DNA from: Candidatus Uabimicrobium amorphum
Lineage (GTDB): Bacteria > Planctomycetota > Uabimicrobiia > Uabimicrobiales > Uabimicrobiaceae
NCBI RefSeq assembly: GCF_009002475.1
Contig: NZ_AP019860.1
Location: forward strand, 3,224,001 to 3,288,000
Direction: 5' to 3'
DNA length: 64,000 bases
Part shown: positions 19,356 through 27,813 of the stretch, piece by piece
Position numbering within the stretch: the stretch's first letter is position 1
Layout of the letters: the number at the start of each line of letters is the position of its first letter
Notes under the pieces: model-generated
Databases searched by the model: none
The model's input: the letters and a program-made list of their open reading frames with translations, nothing else
What the model was told of the DNA's origin: nothing
Program-made: the position numbers and the translations under genes

Positions 19356-19396
19356 TTTTAAAGAAGTGTTGCATCCATCTTGATGGCTACGCGTAA

Positions 19397-21997
19397 TTAG
19401 TCTCGATCATCATCAGAGTCATAGTCATCTTCATAGTCATCTTCGGAATCGTAATCATCATCTCCGTAGTCATCTTCGTAATCATCATCAGAATCATCGG
19501 AATCGGAATCAGAATCATCATCTCCGTAATCGTCATCTCCGTAATCGTCATCTCCATAGTCGTCTGAATCATCTTCACTACTAGAATCATCGTCTGAACT
19601 ATAGTCATCTTCGGAGCTGTCATCACTACTAGAGTCGTCTGAACTGTCGTCACCAAAAGAGTCATCTTTCCAGATGTCTTCTTCTTCATCGGTCTCTTCG
19701 CGATCTTCTGAAGCCTGATCACCTTGGTCTTCATCTCCAGTATCTTCTTGCTTTTCTTGAGCAACACCGATTTCTTTGTGTATACGATGGTGGAAGAAAA
19801 CTTTGCGCTTATCAGCGGCAGACATATCAGATTGACCTAGAAGAGTATAAATAGCATCGTGAAATGAACCAATTTTTTCATCAAAATTTAGATCATTTTC
19901 ATCTGAGGCAAGTTTTTCCTGAAGAATCTCCATCAGTTTCTCGACATCTTCCGAAGGAACCTTAACCTTTTGGCGATTAAAAATATTACCGAGTGCGGAT
20001 GCTGTTAGTGTACGAATGTGAACACTTGAGCTATTGTTGTATAGAGTTTCTCGGAGAGCATCTGTACTACCAGAATCACCAAATTTCTTCAACGCGTGAA
20101 TAGCTGGTTCGCGTATAGAATCGTGACGTGTACGAATCGCATCTGCCAAAGCTTCTTGCGCTAAACGTACATTGAACACTCTGTTACCCGAAGGTATAGA
20201 AGCTATCGCCGAAGCAGCTCTTCGTGCAATCTCCCGTGACTTACCTTTGTAATCGGTATTAGAGTCAACTAAGTGTTCGCGAATACTCAATTTAGTTTTT
20301 TCTGGAGCAAAAGGTTCTGTAACAACACCTTTAACAATGTCAATTTCTTTGTAAAGGTCCTTGTGTTTTTGTTCTTGACCTTCTGGACAGATTATCATTA
20401 CTGGAATTTTTTTCGTACGATAATCTTCACGCATTGAGTTAACAAAGTAACTCGTTGCCATGTCTTCAAGTTGTGAAGATACGATAACCAAATCTTCTGG
20501 TGGAAAAGCTTTTGCACGTTGCAAGCCTTCACTACCAGTACTAGCACCAAATGCCACCATATTCATACCGCGAATGATATTAATCAAACGGTTACGGGTT
20601 TCATCATCATCTTCGACAACAAGAATAACTCTCGCATCTGACTCGCTCAATGCTTCCACCAATACTTTAATGGCGGTGTCAGCGTCGCGGAATCTACCCG
20701 GAGGATTGATTTTAACAATTGCTTCTGCTGCGGCGTAACGAATTCGCTTGTCTTTGGACTTTAAGGCTTGAATTAGAGAACCGTTTATAACGTTTTGCTT
20801 ACTTCCTTGGTTACCTATTTCGTTCAGAATTTCTCTTGTTACCTCTGGTCTATCATTGCGGAAGGACATCTTTAGCGATTGAATTAATAATGGATATCCA
20901 AAAGCTCTAGATAGAGACTTTGCTTTATCAGATACTTTTTTCTCTTCAAGAAACTGATTTAGCTCATCAGTAGGAAGTTCTAGATCACGATCTTTTGCTG
21001 CCTCTTCAATGGCTGTAATTTCGGTATGTTGCGCATAATAAACTTGTGCTAAAAGTCCCCAGCCTTTTTTGAAAGTAGGGTCTATATCTAGAGCTTCGTG
21101 AGCACAATGCTCCGCCATAATTTCATTGTATGCAAAGTGAGGAACGTCCTTATATACAAGTTTACCTTTTTCCCAACGCCAATCTAACCAATTTGCGAAG
21201 TGTATAGGCATGTATTTTGGATGTTCTTGGTAATATCGAATCCCTTTGCGGTAGAAAAGTTCTTTCGCCGCAGGGAGTGCAATAGAAGTCCGGTTTGTCA
21301 GCTTACGCAGAGATTCTCGTGCATACTGTTTTACCTCTGGTAAAGTTTTTGGATTTTCAGTAATTGCCTTTAGATTTGCTACACAACGACCATCACCCAT
21401 ATGACCGAGAAGTATCACAATTTGTTGTTTGAGATAAACGTCTTCGGTTTTCAATGCTTCTGTTAGAGGTACTACGGCAGCACGTCCCATTTTTGTAGCA
21501 GCAAGAATAGTGTTAATTCGCTCTCTTTCTTGAGTTTTGCTAGCAAGGTAAGGCAGCATTTCCGGTATAGCTCTCTCGCCCACTTGAGTTTGTAGTAAAG
21601 TAATTGCTTCGTTTCGTGCGAACAAACTTCCAGTGGCTGCTTGTAGTACAAGTTTTTTTATTGTCGCAGGATCTTTTTCTTGGCGTATAGGAGCTTTTTC
21701 CGCATATAGAAGTAAAGCGCGAGCAACTCGTGATAGTTCTCCACCCTCAGCCAGCATTTTCATCATGAGTTCATCACCAGCTAATTGTCTTAGCTTCAAT
21801 GCCTGACTGTCATTTGGACGAGCCAATAGTATTGTGTTAAACTTTAAAATAGCACGCTCATAGTCTCCTTGCTCATAGTGAGCAATCGCTTCTTCTCCTA
21901 ACTTGAATATTTCCTCATCAGTTGTATCTGCAAATAAAGAAATAAAGGGGCAAAAAAGTATGAGTATGTAAAATATGGAGAAATGAATACCCCTCAT
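19397..21997 (-). CDS. Secreted TPR/HEAT-repeat protein with degenerate receiver domain and Ser/Asp-rich tail
   Basis: An 866-aa protein starting MRGIHFSIFYILILFCPFISLFAD, a Sec signal, with GGGAGGAG before the ATG. In order: a TPR-like pair (about 26-70), HEAT-like repeats (about 110-235 and 385-450), a receiver-like domain (about 456-575), more HEAT repeats (590-700), and an extremely acidic Ser/Asp/Tyr tail (about 751-866). The receiver has the acidic pair in VVEDDDE, but the phosphorylatable Asp is Ser (S507 in VIVSSQLEDM), the Thr is Cys (IICPEG) and the Lys is Glu (TEPF), so it is probably not phosphorylated. A receiver behind a signal peptide is unusual. Function unknown; a surface or scaffold role is inferred. 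Confidence 0.75.
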   Translation of the reverse strand: MRGIHFSIFYILILFCPFISLFADTTDEEIFKLGEEAIAHYEQGDYERAILKFNTILLARPNDSQALKLRQLAGDELMMKMLAEGGELSRVARALLLYAEKAPIRQEKDPATIKKLVLQAATGSLFARNEAITLLQTQVGERAIPEMLPYLASKTQERERINTILAATKMGRAAVVPLTEALKTEDVYLKQQIVILLGHMGDGRCVANLKAITENPKTLPEVKQYARESLRKLTNRTSIALPAAKELFYRKGIRYYQEHPKYMPIHFANWLDWRWEKGKLVYKDVPHFAYNEIMAEHCAHEALDIDPTFKKGWGLLAQVYYAQHTEITAIEEAAKDRDLELPTDELNQFLEEKKVSDKAKSLSRAFGYPLLIQSLKMSFRNDRPEVTREILNEIGNQGSKQNVINGSLIQALKSKDKRIRYAAAEAIVKINPPGRFRDADTAIKVLVEALSESDARVILVVEDDDETRNRLINIIRGMNMVAFGASTGSEGLQRAKAFPPEDLVIVSSQLEDMATSYFVNSMREDYRTKKIPVMIICPEGQEQKHKDLYKEIDIVKGVVTEPFAPEKTKLSIREHLVDSNTDYKGKSREIARRAASAIASIPSGNRVFNVRLAQEALADAIRTRHDSIREPAIHALKKFGDSGSTDALRETLYNNSSSVHIRTLTASALGNIFNRQKVKVPSEDVEKLMEILQEKLASDENDLNFDEKIGSFHDAIYTLLGQSDMSAADKRKVFFHHRIHKEIGVAQEKQEDTGDEDQGDQASEDREETDEEEDIWKDDSFGDDSSDDSSSDDSSEDDYSSDDDSSSEDDSDDYGDDDYGDDDYGDDDSDSDSDDSDDDYEDDYGDDDYDSEDDYEDDYDSDDDRD

Positions 21998-22540
21998 TTT
22001 CTCCTCCCTTCAAAAGTTTCGTGTCAAAGTTTCAGAACATTAACCCACATCAATGTTTTACTGGCAGGAGATAATGATAACAAATTTACTTTTAGAACTT
22101 TGGTCAAGTAACTAAAAGTAACACAATTAGGACATTACTCTGCTAAACATTGAAATTGAAGATTTCGGTTGTGTAGAAGGTCTTTATCACTTTAGAAATC
22201 TCCTTGCGAAATTACTTGAAGGATAAAGTTTAATATTCTAAACAACGGGGTGTATCTGTGTTTTCGGTAAGTTAAAAGTAAAAGCTTTTGTACTTGAAAA
22301 TACATCTTGCGAAAATACCAGCAAATGAAGAACTTAACTAGACGACACACCTTGGCTGTAAATTATATCAAAGGGGATATTTAACTTCTAACAAAAAATT
22401 ACAAAATATACGACTTGTGCTAGTTAATCGGTGAAAAACGATCCCGATCCTGATCAATAGTAGAGAATTGAAAATCATCGATGAAAAAAGAGGAAAGCAA
22501 AATGTGGACAAAGAGTACGCAAAAAATAATAGTAAAAATA
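21998..22540. other. Gene-free AT-rich stretch
   Basis: About 540 bp between the HEAT/receiver gene start and the rpsR terminator. It must hold the promoter of the HEAT gene. I see no convincing open frame, RNA family or long inverted repeat here. Confidence 0.5.
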
Positions 22541-22577
22541 AAAAAAGATGTAATGAATAATCACTACATCTTTTCTT
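22541..22577 (-). terminator. Rho-independent terminator of rpsR
   Basis: Arms AAAAGATGTAATGA (22543-22556) and TCACTACATCTTTT (22561-22574) pair around a 4-bp loop, with one G-T mismatch. On the minus strand the second arm runs into a T-rich stretch, as expected for a terminator 35 bp past the rpsR stop. Confidence 0.8.
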
Positions 22578-22609
22578 AGCGTATTTTAAACATCTTAATT
22601 TACCAAGGC

Positions 22610-22834
22610 TTATTTATAAGGTAACAGTCCCATGAAACGCGCACGTTTGATAGCGGATTTTACCATGCGTTGATGCTTTGCTGAGTTACCAGATCTTTTG
22701 CGAGAAAAGATTTTGCCCTGAGTTGTGCATAGCTTTTGTAGAGTAGCTATGTCTTTGTAGTCAATAAAATCAATGCCTTCTCTGGTAAAGCGGCAACGGC
22801 TTTTTAATATTTTCTTTCTTGATTTCTTCGGCAT
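22610..22834 (-). CDS. rpsR: 30S ribosomal protein S18
   Basis: A 74-aa protein, the usual S18 length. The family core is clear: FTREGIDFIDYKDIATLQKL, then GKIFSRKRSGNSAKHQRMV, then AIKRARFMGLLPY. I choose ATG 22834 (MPKKSRKK), with AGAAAGG 12 bases upstream; the longer frame to 22858 adds eight atypical residues. S18 is a component of the small ribosomal subunit platform, binding 16S rRNA with S6. It stands alone here, without rpsF, ssb or rplI, which usually accompany it. A terminator follows directly. Confidence 0.95.
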   Translation of the reverse strand: MPKKSRKKILKSRCRFTREGIDFIDYKDIATLQKLCTTQGKIFSRKRSGNSAKHQRMVKSAIKRARFMGLLPYK

Positions 22835-22921
22835 GTTATAATCAAACCTTTCTAACATTTAACATATATTTGCCTAGTATGTTGTTAGCGAAATAACTAT
22901 GTAATTAAATTCGATTACTTA

Positions 22922-23078
22922 AATTACTAGTTAAATTTTCTAAACTTGTGTTCCTTGGGTATGGTCATCCCACAGAAACGGAGACCTAGTCATTATTCCA
23001 GACTATTTTCCCGCTTATACGGGAATAACATAAACACCACTTAAGTTTTTAGTTATGACGTTTTAACTAGTAGTTAAC
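22922..23078. repeat. Inverted-repeat element with a TCCCGC..GCGGGA-like hairpin (diverged copy)
   Basis: ACTAGTTAAA near 22927 and its reverse complement TTTAACTAGT near 23062 flank a core. The core includes TCATTATTCCAGACTATTTTC split from a TCCCGCTTATACGGGA hairpin (about 23009-23024). The core resembles the TGTCATTCCCGC elements at 33741 and 44434 but is more diverged. It lies between rpsR and purB. Confidence 0.5.
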
Positions 23079-23179
23079 AACATCTAGAATTTTGAGCCAC
23101 ATATTCTATCTTATTTTTGTGTAATATATAAGTTCTTTTTTTATTTTTCCAGCATTTTTTTACGAAAAAAGAGTTCAAC

Positions 23180-24508
23180 ATGTATTCAGCTATCTCTCCA
23201 TTGGAGTTTCGCTATTTAAATTTCCCTGAAGCAGAAAGCCTAAGGAAATATTTTTCAGAAGAAGGTTTCATCTATCACTTGGCACTTGTCGAATCCAAAC
23301 TCGTTGCAACATATGCTCATTATGAACATTGTTCTTCACAAATTGCAACGCAAGTCCATGAGGCTGTAGATAAAATAACTGTAGAAGATGTGTATGCCGA
23401 AGAAAAACGCATCCACCATCAACTACGCGCAGTTGTCAACTGTATGGCAAAGCACGTTTCTCAAGATGCAAAGCCATGGATTCACCTTGGCGCGACAAGT
23501 CATGACATTGTCTGCACTACAGACGCTTACCGATTCAAACAGTGCTCACAGTTGGTACTACAACCTGTACTTTTGGAGTTACAAGCTATTCTTATTTCTA
23601 TAGCAGAACGTGAAAAAAATACTGTCCAAGTCGGACGAACACATGGCCAACATGCAGTGCCCATTACTTTCGGCTTTGCCGTCGCCGAATATGTCTCACG
23701 TCTTGGAACTCGTATAGTCAAACTCCAGGAAGCGACAGACAATTTGTGCGGACAATTTTCGGGAGCAGTAGGGGCATACAATGCCCAAAGTCTTCTGGTC
23801 GAAAATCCTATCGAGTTTGAAAAAACTTTCTTGGGCAAACTTGGCCTTTCTCCTGCGACCCACTCCACACAAATTGTAGAACCAGAGTTCATGCTGGATT
23901 ATTTGCATGCATGTACCTCTACTCTTGGTGTTCTAGCAAATTTGAGTGACGACATGCGCCACTTACAACGAACAGAGATTGGCGAAGTTATGGAAGAAGT
24001 GTCCCAAAAACAAGTCGGATCTTCCACTATGCCACACAAACGCAACCCCATCCACTTTGAACATGTGAAATCTTTGTGGAAAACATTTATGCCACGTATG
24101 ACAACAGGATACATGGATCAAATATCGGAACATCAACGCGACTTAACCAACTCGGCCTCGGCGCGTTTTTATGGAGAAATAGCCACGGCCCTTTACCTCG
24201 CGGCCAGACGCTTAAAGCGTGTTTTCAAAGGGCTCATTGTCGACAAGGAGGCCCTACAACGCAATTTACAAATGGCACAAGACAAGATCATCGCTGAACC
24301 TTTATATATAATGTTAGCCAAACAAGGCCACCCAGATGCCCATGAAGCGGTACGCCGCTGCTTTATTGAATCAGACGCGATTGACGACCTCAACTTAAGT
24401 GAAGAGCAAAAACAAATTATCAATAATCCCCAGCAATACATAGGTGTTGCCATACAGAAAACACAACAGGTTTGCGATTATTGGCGACAAAAACTCCATA
24501 AAAAATAG
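23180..24508 (+). CDS. purB: Adenylosuccinate lyase
   Basis: A 442-aa protein of normal length for the fumarase/aspartase superfamily. The signature loop GSSTMPHKRNPIHFEHV is intact. Further marks are HLGATSHDIVCTTD, VGRTHGQHAVPITFGFAVAEY (with the catalytic His region) and EISEHQRDLTNSASARF. It cleaves succinylaminoimidazole-carboxamide ribotide and adenylosuccinate, releasing fumarate, in purine synthesis and AMP formation. Argininosuccinate lyase and the cycloisomerase CMLE are less likely given the ATSHDI and SEHQRDLTNS motifs. It is separated by only 12 bp from the potassium channel gene and may be co-transcribed with it. Confidence 0.93.
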   Translation: MYSAISPLEFRYLNFPEAESLRKYFSEEGFIYHLALVESKLVATYAHYEHCSSQIATQVHEAVDKITVEDVYAEEKRIHHQLRAVVNCMAKHVSQDAKPWIHLGATSHDIVCTTDAYRFKQCSQLVLQPVLLELQAILISIAEREKNTVQVGRTHGQHAVPITFGFAVAEYVSRLGTRIVKLQEATDNLCGQFSGAVGAYNAQSLLVENPIEFEKTFLGKLGLSPATHSTQIVEPEFMLDYLHACTSTLGVLANLSDDMRHLQRTEIGEVMEEVSQKQVGSSTMPHKRNPIHFEHVKSLWKTFMPRMTTGYMDQISEHQRDLTNSASARFYGEIATALYLAARRLKRVFKGLIVDKEALQRNLQMAQDKIIAEPLYIMLAKQGHPDAHEAVRRCFIESDAIDDLNLSEEQKQIINNPQQYIGVAIQKTQQVCDYWRQKLHKK

Positions 24509-24520
24509 AAAGGATAAACA

Positions 24521-25339
24521 ATGAGTGAATCGCAAAAAAATACTTGGCGATCCAAAATGCACGAAGTGATCTATGAGGCAGATACTCCTCTGGGAAAGTG
24601 GTTTGATATTTTTCTTTTAGTGGCGATTGTTGCCAGTGTGGCTGTTGTCATGTTAGAAAGTATCAAAAGTTTTCGTGCAGACCATGCCGAACTTCTTTTT
24701 CGATTGGAATGGGCCTTTACTATTTTCTTTAGTATTGAATATATTGCACGCATCATCTGCGTAGGCAAGCCCTTTCGCTACATTTTCAGTTTTATGGGTC
24801 TTGTCGATTTACTATCTATACTTCCGACATACATAGGTCTTTTCGTTACAGGTACTCAGTCACTTCTCGTGATACGTACGATTCGTTTATTGCGCATTTT
24901 CCGCATTTTTAAAATAGCGCGTTATTTATCTGAAGCGCAAACTCTCATGAAAGCTTTGAAAGCCAGTCGACCTAAAATCACTGTTTTTATGGGAGCGGTC
25001 ATTTCATTGGTGATTATCATGGGAACCTTTATGTACATGATCGAAGGGGACGCACACGGATTCACCAGTATTCCCAAGAGTGTGTACTGGGCCATTGTCA
25101 CACTGACAACTGTGGGATATGGAGATATTGCTCCGCAAACCCCGCTTGGACAAACTCTGGCTTCTATGATTATGATCATGGGGTATGCAATTATTGCTGT
25201 ACCAACGGGAATTGTTTCGGTTGAGTTGTCCAACGTACAACAGGACAAAAAAATCACTACCCGAGTCTGCGCAGAATGTTCACAAGAAGGACACGACGAC
25301 GACGCGGTACATTGTAAATACTGCGGTGCCAAACTCTAA
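24521..25339 (+). CDS. Voltage-gated potassium channel (Kv-type) with C-terminal zinc ribbon
   Basis: A 272-aa protein with six membrane segments and a pore loop. S4 is typical (IRTIRLLRIFRIFKIARYL, Arg/Lys every third residue). The selectivity filter is TVGYGD in VTLTTVGYGDIAPQTPLGQ, diagnostic for K+ selectivity. After S6 (GYAIIAVPTGIVSVEL), a short tail carries CAECSQEGHDDDAVHCKYCGAKL-type CxxC...CxxC spacing, a probable zinc ribbon. AAAGGATAAACA precedes the ATG. It conducts K+ across the inner membrane in a voltage-dependent way; the zinc ribbon's role is unknown. KvAP-like bacterial channels are the closest type. Confidence 0.93.
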   Translation: MSESQKNTWRSKMHEVIYEADTPLGKWFDIFLLVAIVASVAVVMLESIKSFRADHAELLFRLEWAFTIFFSIEYIARIICVGKPFRYIFSFMGLVDLLSILPTYIGLFVTGTQSLLVIRTIRLLRIFRIFKIARYLSEAQTLMKALKASRPKITVFMGAVISLVIIMGTFMYMIEGDAHGFTSIPKSVYWAIVTLTTVGYGDIAPQTPLGQTLASMIMIMGYAIIAVPTGIVSVELSNVQQDKKITTRVCAECSQEGHDDDAVHCKYCGAKL

Positions 25340-25383
25340 CGAAAATAGCGACGTGTAGATTCATTAAACAACAAAGGAAGAAT

Positions 25384-25722
25384 ATGTCTCAAATTGAACA
25401 ACTGACAAAAGAGATCATAGATTTTCGCAATGAAAGAGATTGGGAACAGTTTCACAACTCAAAAGATCTTGCCATCGCAATTAGCACAGAAGCAAGCGAA
25501 TTACTCGAATTGTTTTTATGGAAAGAGAATGAAGACTTTAATTTAGACCATTTGAAAGATGAGCTTGCTGATGTCATCATTTGTTCATTAATGCTTGCTC
25601 ATAAACATGAACTAAACATCAGTCAGATTATTCGCGACAAAATGGCAAAAAATGCAAAAAAATACCCTGTAGAAAAAGCCAAAGGTAACTGCAAAAAATA
25701 TAGCGAATTCAGTGATACATAG
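25384..25722 (+). CDS. MazG-like nucleotide pyrophosphohydrolase (dCTP pyrophosphatase 1-like)
   Basis: A 112-aa all-alpha protein. The family motif of the MazG/iMazG superfamily is present: AISTEASELLELFLW supplies the first ExxE pair and HLKDELADVIICSLMLAH the second ExxD, together binding Mg2+. The N-terminal FRNERDWEQFHNSKDLA matches the XTP3/dCTP pyrophosphatase 1 (RS21-C6) branch. It likely hydrolyses modified or surplus (d)NTPs to monophosphates in a housekeeping role. ACAAAGGAAGAAT precedes the ATG. The 45-bp gap from the potassium channel gene permits co-transcription. Confidence 0.88.
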   Translation: MSQIEQLTKEIIDFRNERDWEQFHNSKDLAIAISTEASELLELFLWKENEDFNLDHLKDELADVIICSLMLAHKHELNISQIIRDKMAKNAKKYPVEKAKGNCKKYSEFSDT

Positions 25723-25804
25723 TGAGTTATACTTGCCAAAAACGCATAAATATTGCATAATATAGTACGCACATAAATTGTTTCGAGAAATAGGAGAGTG
25801 GATT

Positions 25805-26635
25805 ATGAAAAAATTGAATTATATAGTGTTCTTTGCATTGTTGTCCATCGTCTGTGCCGAAGACAAAGTAAATGTGTACCTCAAAAGCGGTCTAATGTTG
25901 AACGGATCGGTCAAAGACGACAAATTTGTCGAAGTATATCGTTCTGGTTATCAAACACTTCGCCCACAAAATGAAAACATCAAAAAGGCCTTACGCAAAA
26001 ACAAGAAGTACACACCAGTATCGCGACGAGGTGGGTTGCGCTTGTGGTATGTAAACCACTCAAATGGTTTTGTGTATGTCCCTTATAAAAGCGTTCGCAA
26101 TATTGTATGGTTGGGGAAAGCCAAAAATACTGCCGAAAAAGTACACAAAAAAACGCAAAAAATCAAGGCGACATACAAAGATGTTATAGAAGAAAGAAAG
26201 TTGGCGAGAGAACAACTTCAGCAAAAGCGTCTAAAAGAGCTACAGGAACAAGAAAAAATCGATAAAGAGCGCGAAGAAGAAGCCAAACAACAAGCCATGC
26301 TTCTCACCAAGGAAGAAAAAGAAGTACTCCAACAATTTCCCCCAGGAGCAGAATGGAATAGCGAAGAGAGAGATAAAATTCATCAGCAATTGAATCGCGC
26401 GCGAAATAAATTCACCGTACGCCAAATCAACGGACGTCGCGTAATCCAAAAAACTTTTTTTGGTGGCGTAAATAAGAAGGAACGAACGTTTTACAAAAAA
26501 TATGACGTGTGGTTAAAGGCCGTTGACAAACAAAAAGAGCTGGATCGACTCAAGGCATTAGAAGATGAGGAAGGACCACAAGAAGAAAAAGATTCGCGAG
26601 AACAACAAGATGAAGTTGATCTGGGGGAAAACTAG
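25805..26635 (+). CDS. Hypothetical secreted protein with charged coiled coil
   Basis: A 276-aa protein. ATG 25805 (MKKLNYIVFFALLSIVCAED) follows AATAGGAGAGTGGATT; an upstream ATG at 25778 precedes that site. After the Sec signal comes a small beta-rich domain (about 22-105: VNVYLKSGLMLNGSVKDDKFVEVY). A long Glu/Lys/Gln-rich helical segment follows (about 110-175, probable coiled coil), then a short globular part (QINGRRVIQKTFFGGVNK) and an acidic tail. No family was recognised. It sits directly upstream of the second interspersed element, whose end lies within 15 bp of the stop codon. Confidence 0.65.
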   Translation: MKKLNYIVFFALLSIVCAEDKVNVYLKSGLMLNGSVKDDKFVEVYRSGYQTLRPQNENIKKALRKNKKYTPVSRRGGLRLWYVNHSNGFVYVPYKSVRNIVWLGKAKNTAEKVHKKTQKIKATYKDVIEERKLAREQLQQKRLKELQEQEKIDKEREEEAKQQAMLLTKEEKEVLQQFPPGAEWNSEERDKIHQQLNRARNKFTVRQINGRRVIQKTFFGGVNKKERTFYKKYDVWLKAVDKQKELDRLKALEDEEGPQEEKDSREQQDEVDLGEN

Positions 26636-26648
26636 GTCATAATTGAAT

Positions 26649-27050
26649 TGGGTGCTCTCACCGTCGAATTTGTGGGACTTAATTATTAGGAGTTTTGTCT
26701 CCGGATTGGTGCCCTCACCATCGAAAAAGCAGTTACAGCGGTGCTGTAAACTGCTATTCTCATACCTCTCCCACGGGAGAGGTGTAATGCTTCTCTTTTA
26801 TAAAAAACAAAATTCGCTTGAGTTGTGAGGCAATAGCGTAGCGTCACTATCTTTGTGCAGTTACAGTTGTGTATGCGATAGCACAAAATAAAACAATAAG
26901 ATCAATTCAGACGTGTTACGCCTCTCCCTGTGGGAGAGGCATGAGAATTAAGGCTTTTAGCGAAGCTAAAACCTTAAATTCGATGGTGAGGGCACCAATC
27001 CGGAGACAAAACCCTAGTCATAACTCTCCCACAATTGCGATGGTGAGAAT
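26649..27050 (-). repeat. Interspersed inverted-repeat element, copy 2, with doubled terminal repeats
   Basis: The core at 26708-26996 is the reverse complement of the element at 3731-4018, with clear but imperfect identity. Here both ends continue outward by one more unit of about 57 bp: TTTTGTCTCCGGATT then GGTGCCCTCACC on the left (inner unit at 26708), and the mirror arrangement AATCCGGAGACAAAA on the right (about 26997-27011). A further diverged GGTGCTCTCACC sits at about 26649 and GATGGTGAGA at about 27041. Total length is about 400 bp. No coding capacity is credible. Confidence 0.85.
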
Positions 27051-27122
27051 GCAGTTAAAGAAAGATTTCTTTAATTGATGACAGTCCCTTGTACACTTTT
27101 TTATGTAATTTCTATTTTAGAA

Positions 27123-27150
27123 TTGACTTTTTTTTGAATAACATTACAAT
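27123..27150 (+). promoter_or_regulatory. Sigma-70-like promoter in a gene-free region
   Basis: TTGACT at 27123-27128 and TACAAT at 27145-27150 are separated by 16 bp, close to the sigma-70 consensus. No credible protein gene follows; a terminator-like hairpin lies 550 bp downstream at 27702-27732 on the same strand. In such AT-rich sequence chance matches are common, so this stays tentative. Confidence 0.4.
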
Positions 27151-27208
27151 AGCAAACTAATTTACTTTTGTATCTTCAAAACGTTTTTTTTTGAAAAAGT
27201 ACGGATAT

Positions 27209-27305
27209 TGATTCTCAGTCTCAACAAAAAAAGAGTTTGTTAAATTGTCAAAGTTACACCTACTTAAAAGTAAAAACCTTAACCAAATAATGATAATGAG
27301 ACTCA
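27209..27305. promoter_or_regulatory. Two Fur-box-like 7-1-7 sites
   Basis: TGATTCTCAGTCTCA at 27209-27223 and TGATAATGAGACTCA at 27291-27305 each fit the 7-1-7 arrangement of Fur/PerR/Zur-type boxes (consensus half-site TGATAAT), with TGATTCT/TGAGACT and TGATAAT/TGAGTCT as half-sites. They lie 60-140 bp downstream of the promoter-like sequence at 27123. Metal-responsive control is an inference, and the controlled product is not evident. Confidence 0.35.
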
Positions 27306-27419
27306 CTCTCAAAAAAAAGACTCATGTAATCAAACTGTATTATTTTTTAACCTTTTTTTCTCGGCTTGGTAGCGAAAAACCCTGCTGTTACTTAGCCATC
27401 CCAATATCTTTATGTAAAA

Positions 27420-27735
27420 CTTGTACATATGTACATTACTTGCAAACAAAGATATGCTTTTAAACATAGGCCAAAGTTACTGCCAATAACTTTGGCGATC
27501 CTCATTATATAAAACCAAGTACTTTGCTTGAATATAGCTCCTTAAAGGCTAGAATGCTTTAATTTTAGCTGCACGGCATACATCTGTGTATGCCCTAGTT
27601 ATTAGTGAATTGTATTATTTTGAAGGTAAATCTCAGAAAAGTAACATTTGAAGGCTAGGAACCAGTTACGAAACAGGGGTTTACATCTTTATTTGAACTA
27701 AGAGGCTACTCGATAGTAGCCTCGACTTTTTTATA
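27420..27735 (+). ncRNA. Candidate structured RNA ending in an orphan terminator
   Basis: Within 320 bp there are several perfect hairpins: the palindrome GTACATATGTAC (27422-27433), GCCAAAGTTA/TAACTTTGGC (27470-27496), GGCATACA/TGTATGCC (27575-27594) and a terminator, GAGGCTACT/AGTAGCCTC followed by a T-run (27702-27732). The T-run is on the plus strand, while the next gene is on the minus strand, and the preceding plus-strand gene ends over 1 kb upstream past a repeat element. I match it to no known RNA family. Transcript boundaries are unknown. Confidence 0.35.
27702..27732 (+). terminator. Rho-independent terminator with no obvious upstream gene
   Basis: Perfect 9-bp arms GAGGCTACT and AGTAGCCTC around a CGAT loop are followed by GAC and six T. 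The orientation serves plus-strand transcription only; no T-run is found on the other side. Confidence 0.75.
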
Positions 27736-27813
27736 CTAATCTAAGAATTTGTTCAAGTTTATCTGTAAGATACAAAGTCTCTGGAATCCATTTCATCATT
27801 AAACCCAAACCGT

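Noticed and set aside
19387..19767. Frame overlapping the acidic tail (Met/Thr-rich translation)
   Set aside because: It is an alternative-frame shadow of the Ser/Asp codon repeat.
27245..27463. 72-codon frame in the gene-free region
   Set aside because: No ribosome-binding site, unnatural composition and no recognised family; the hairpins lie over it.
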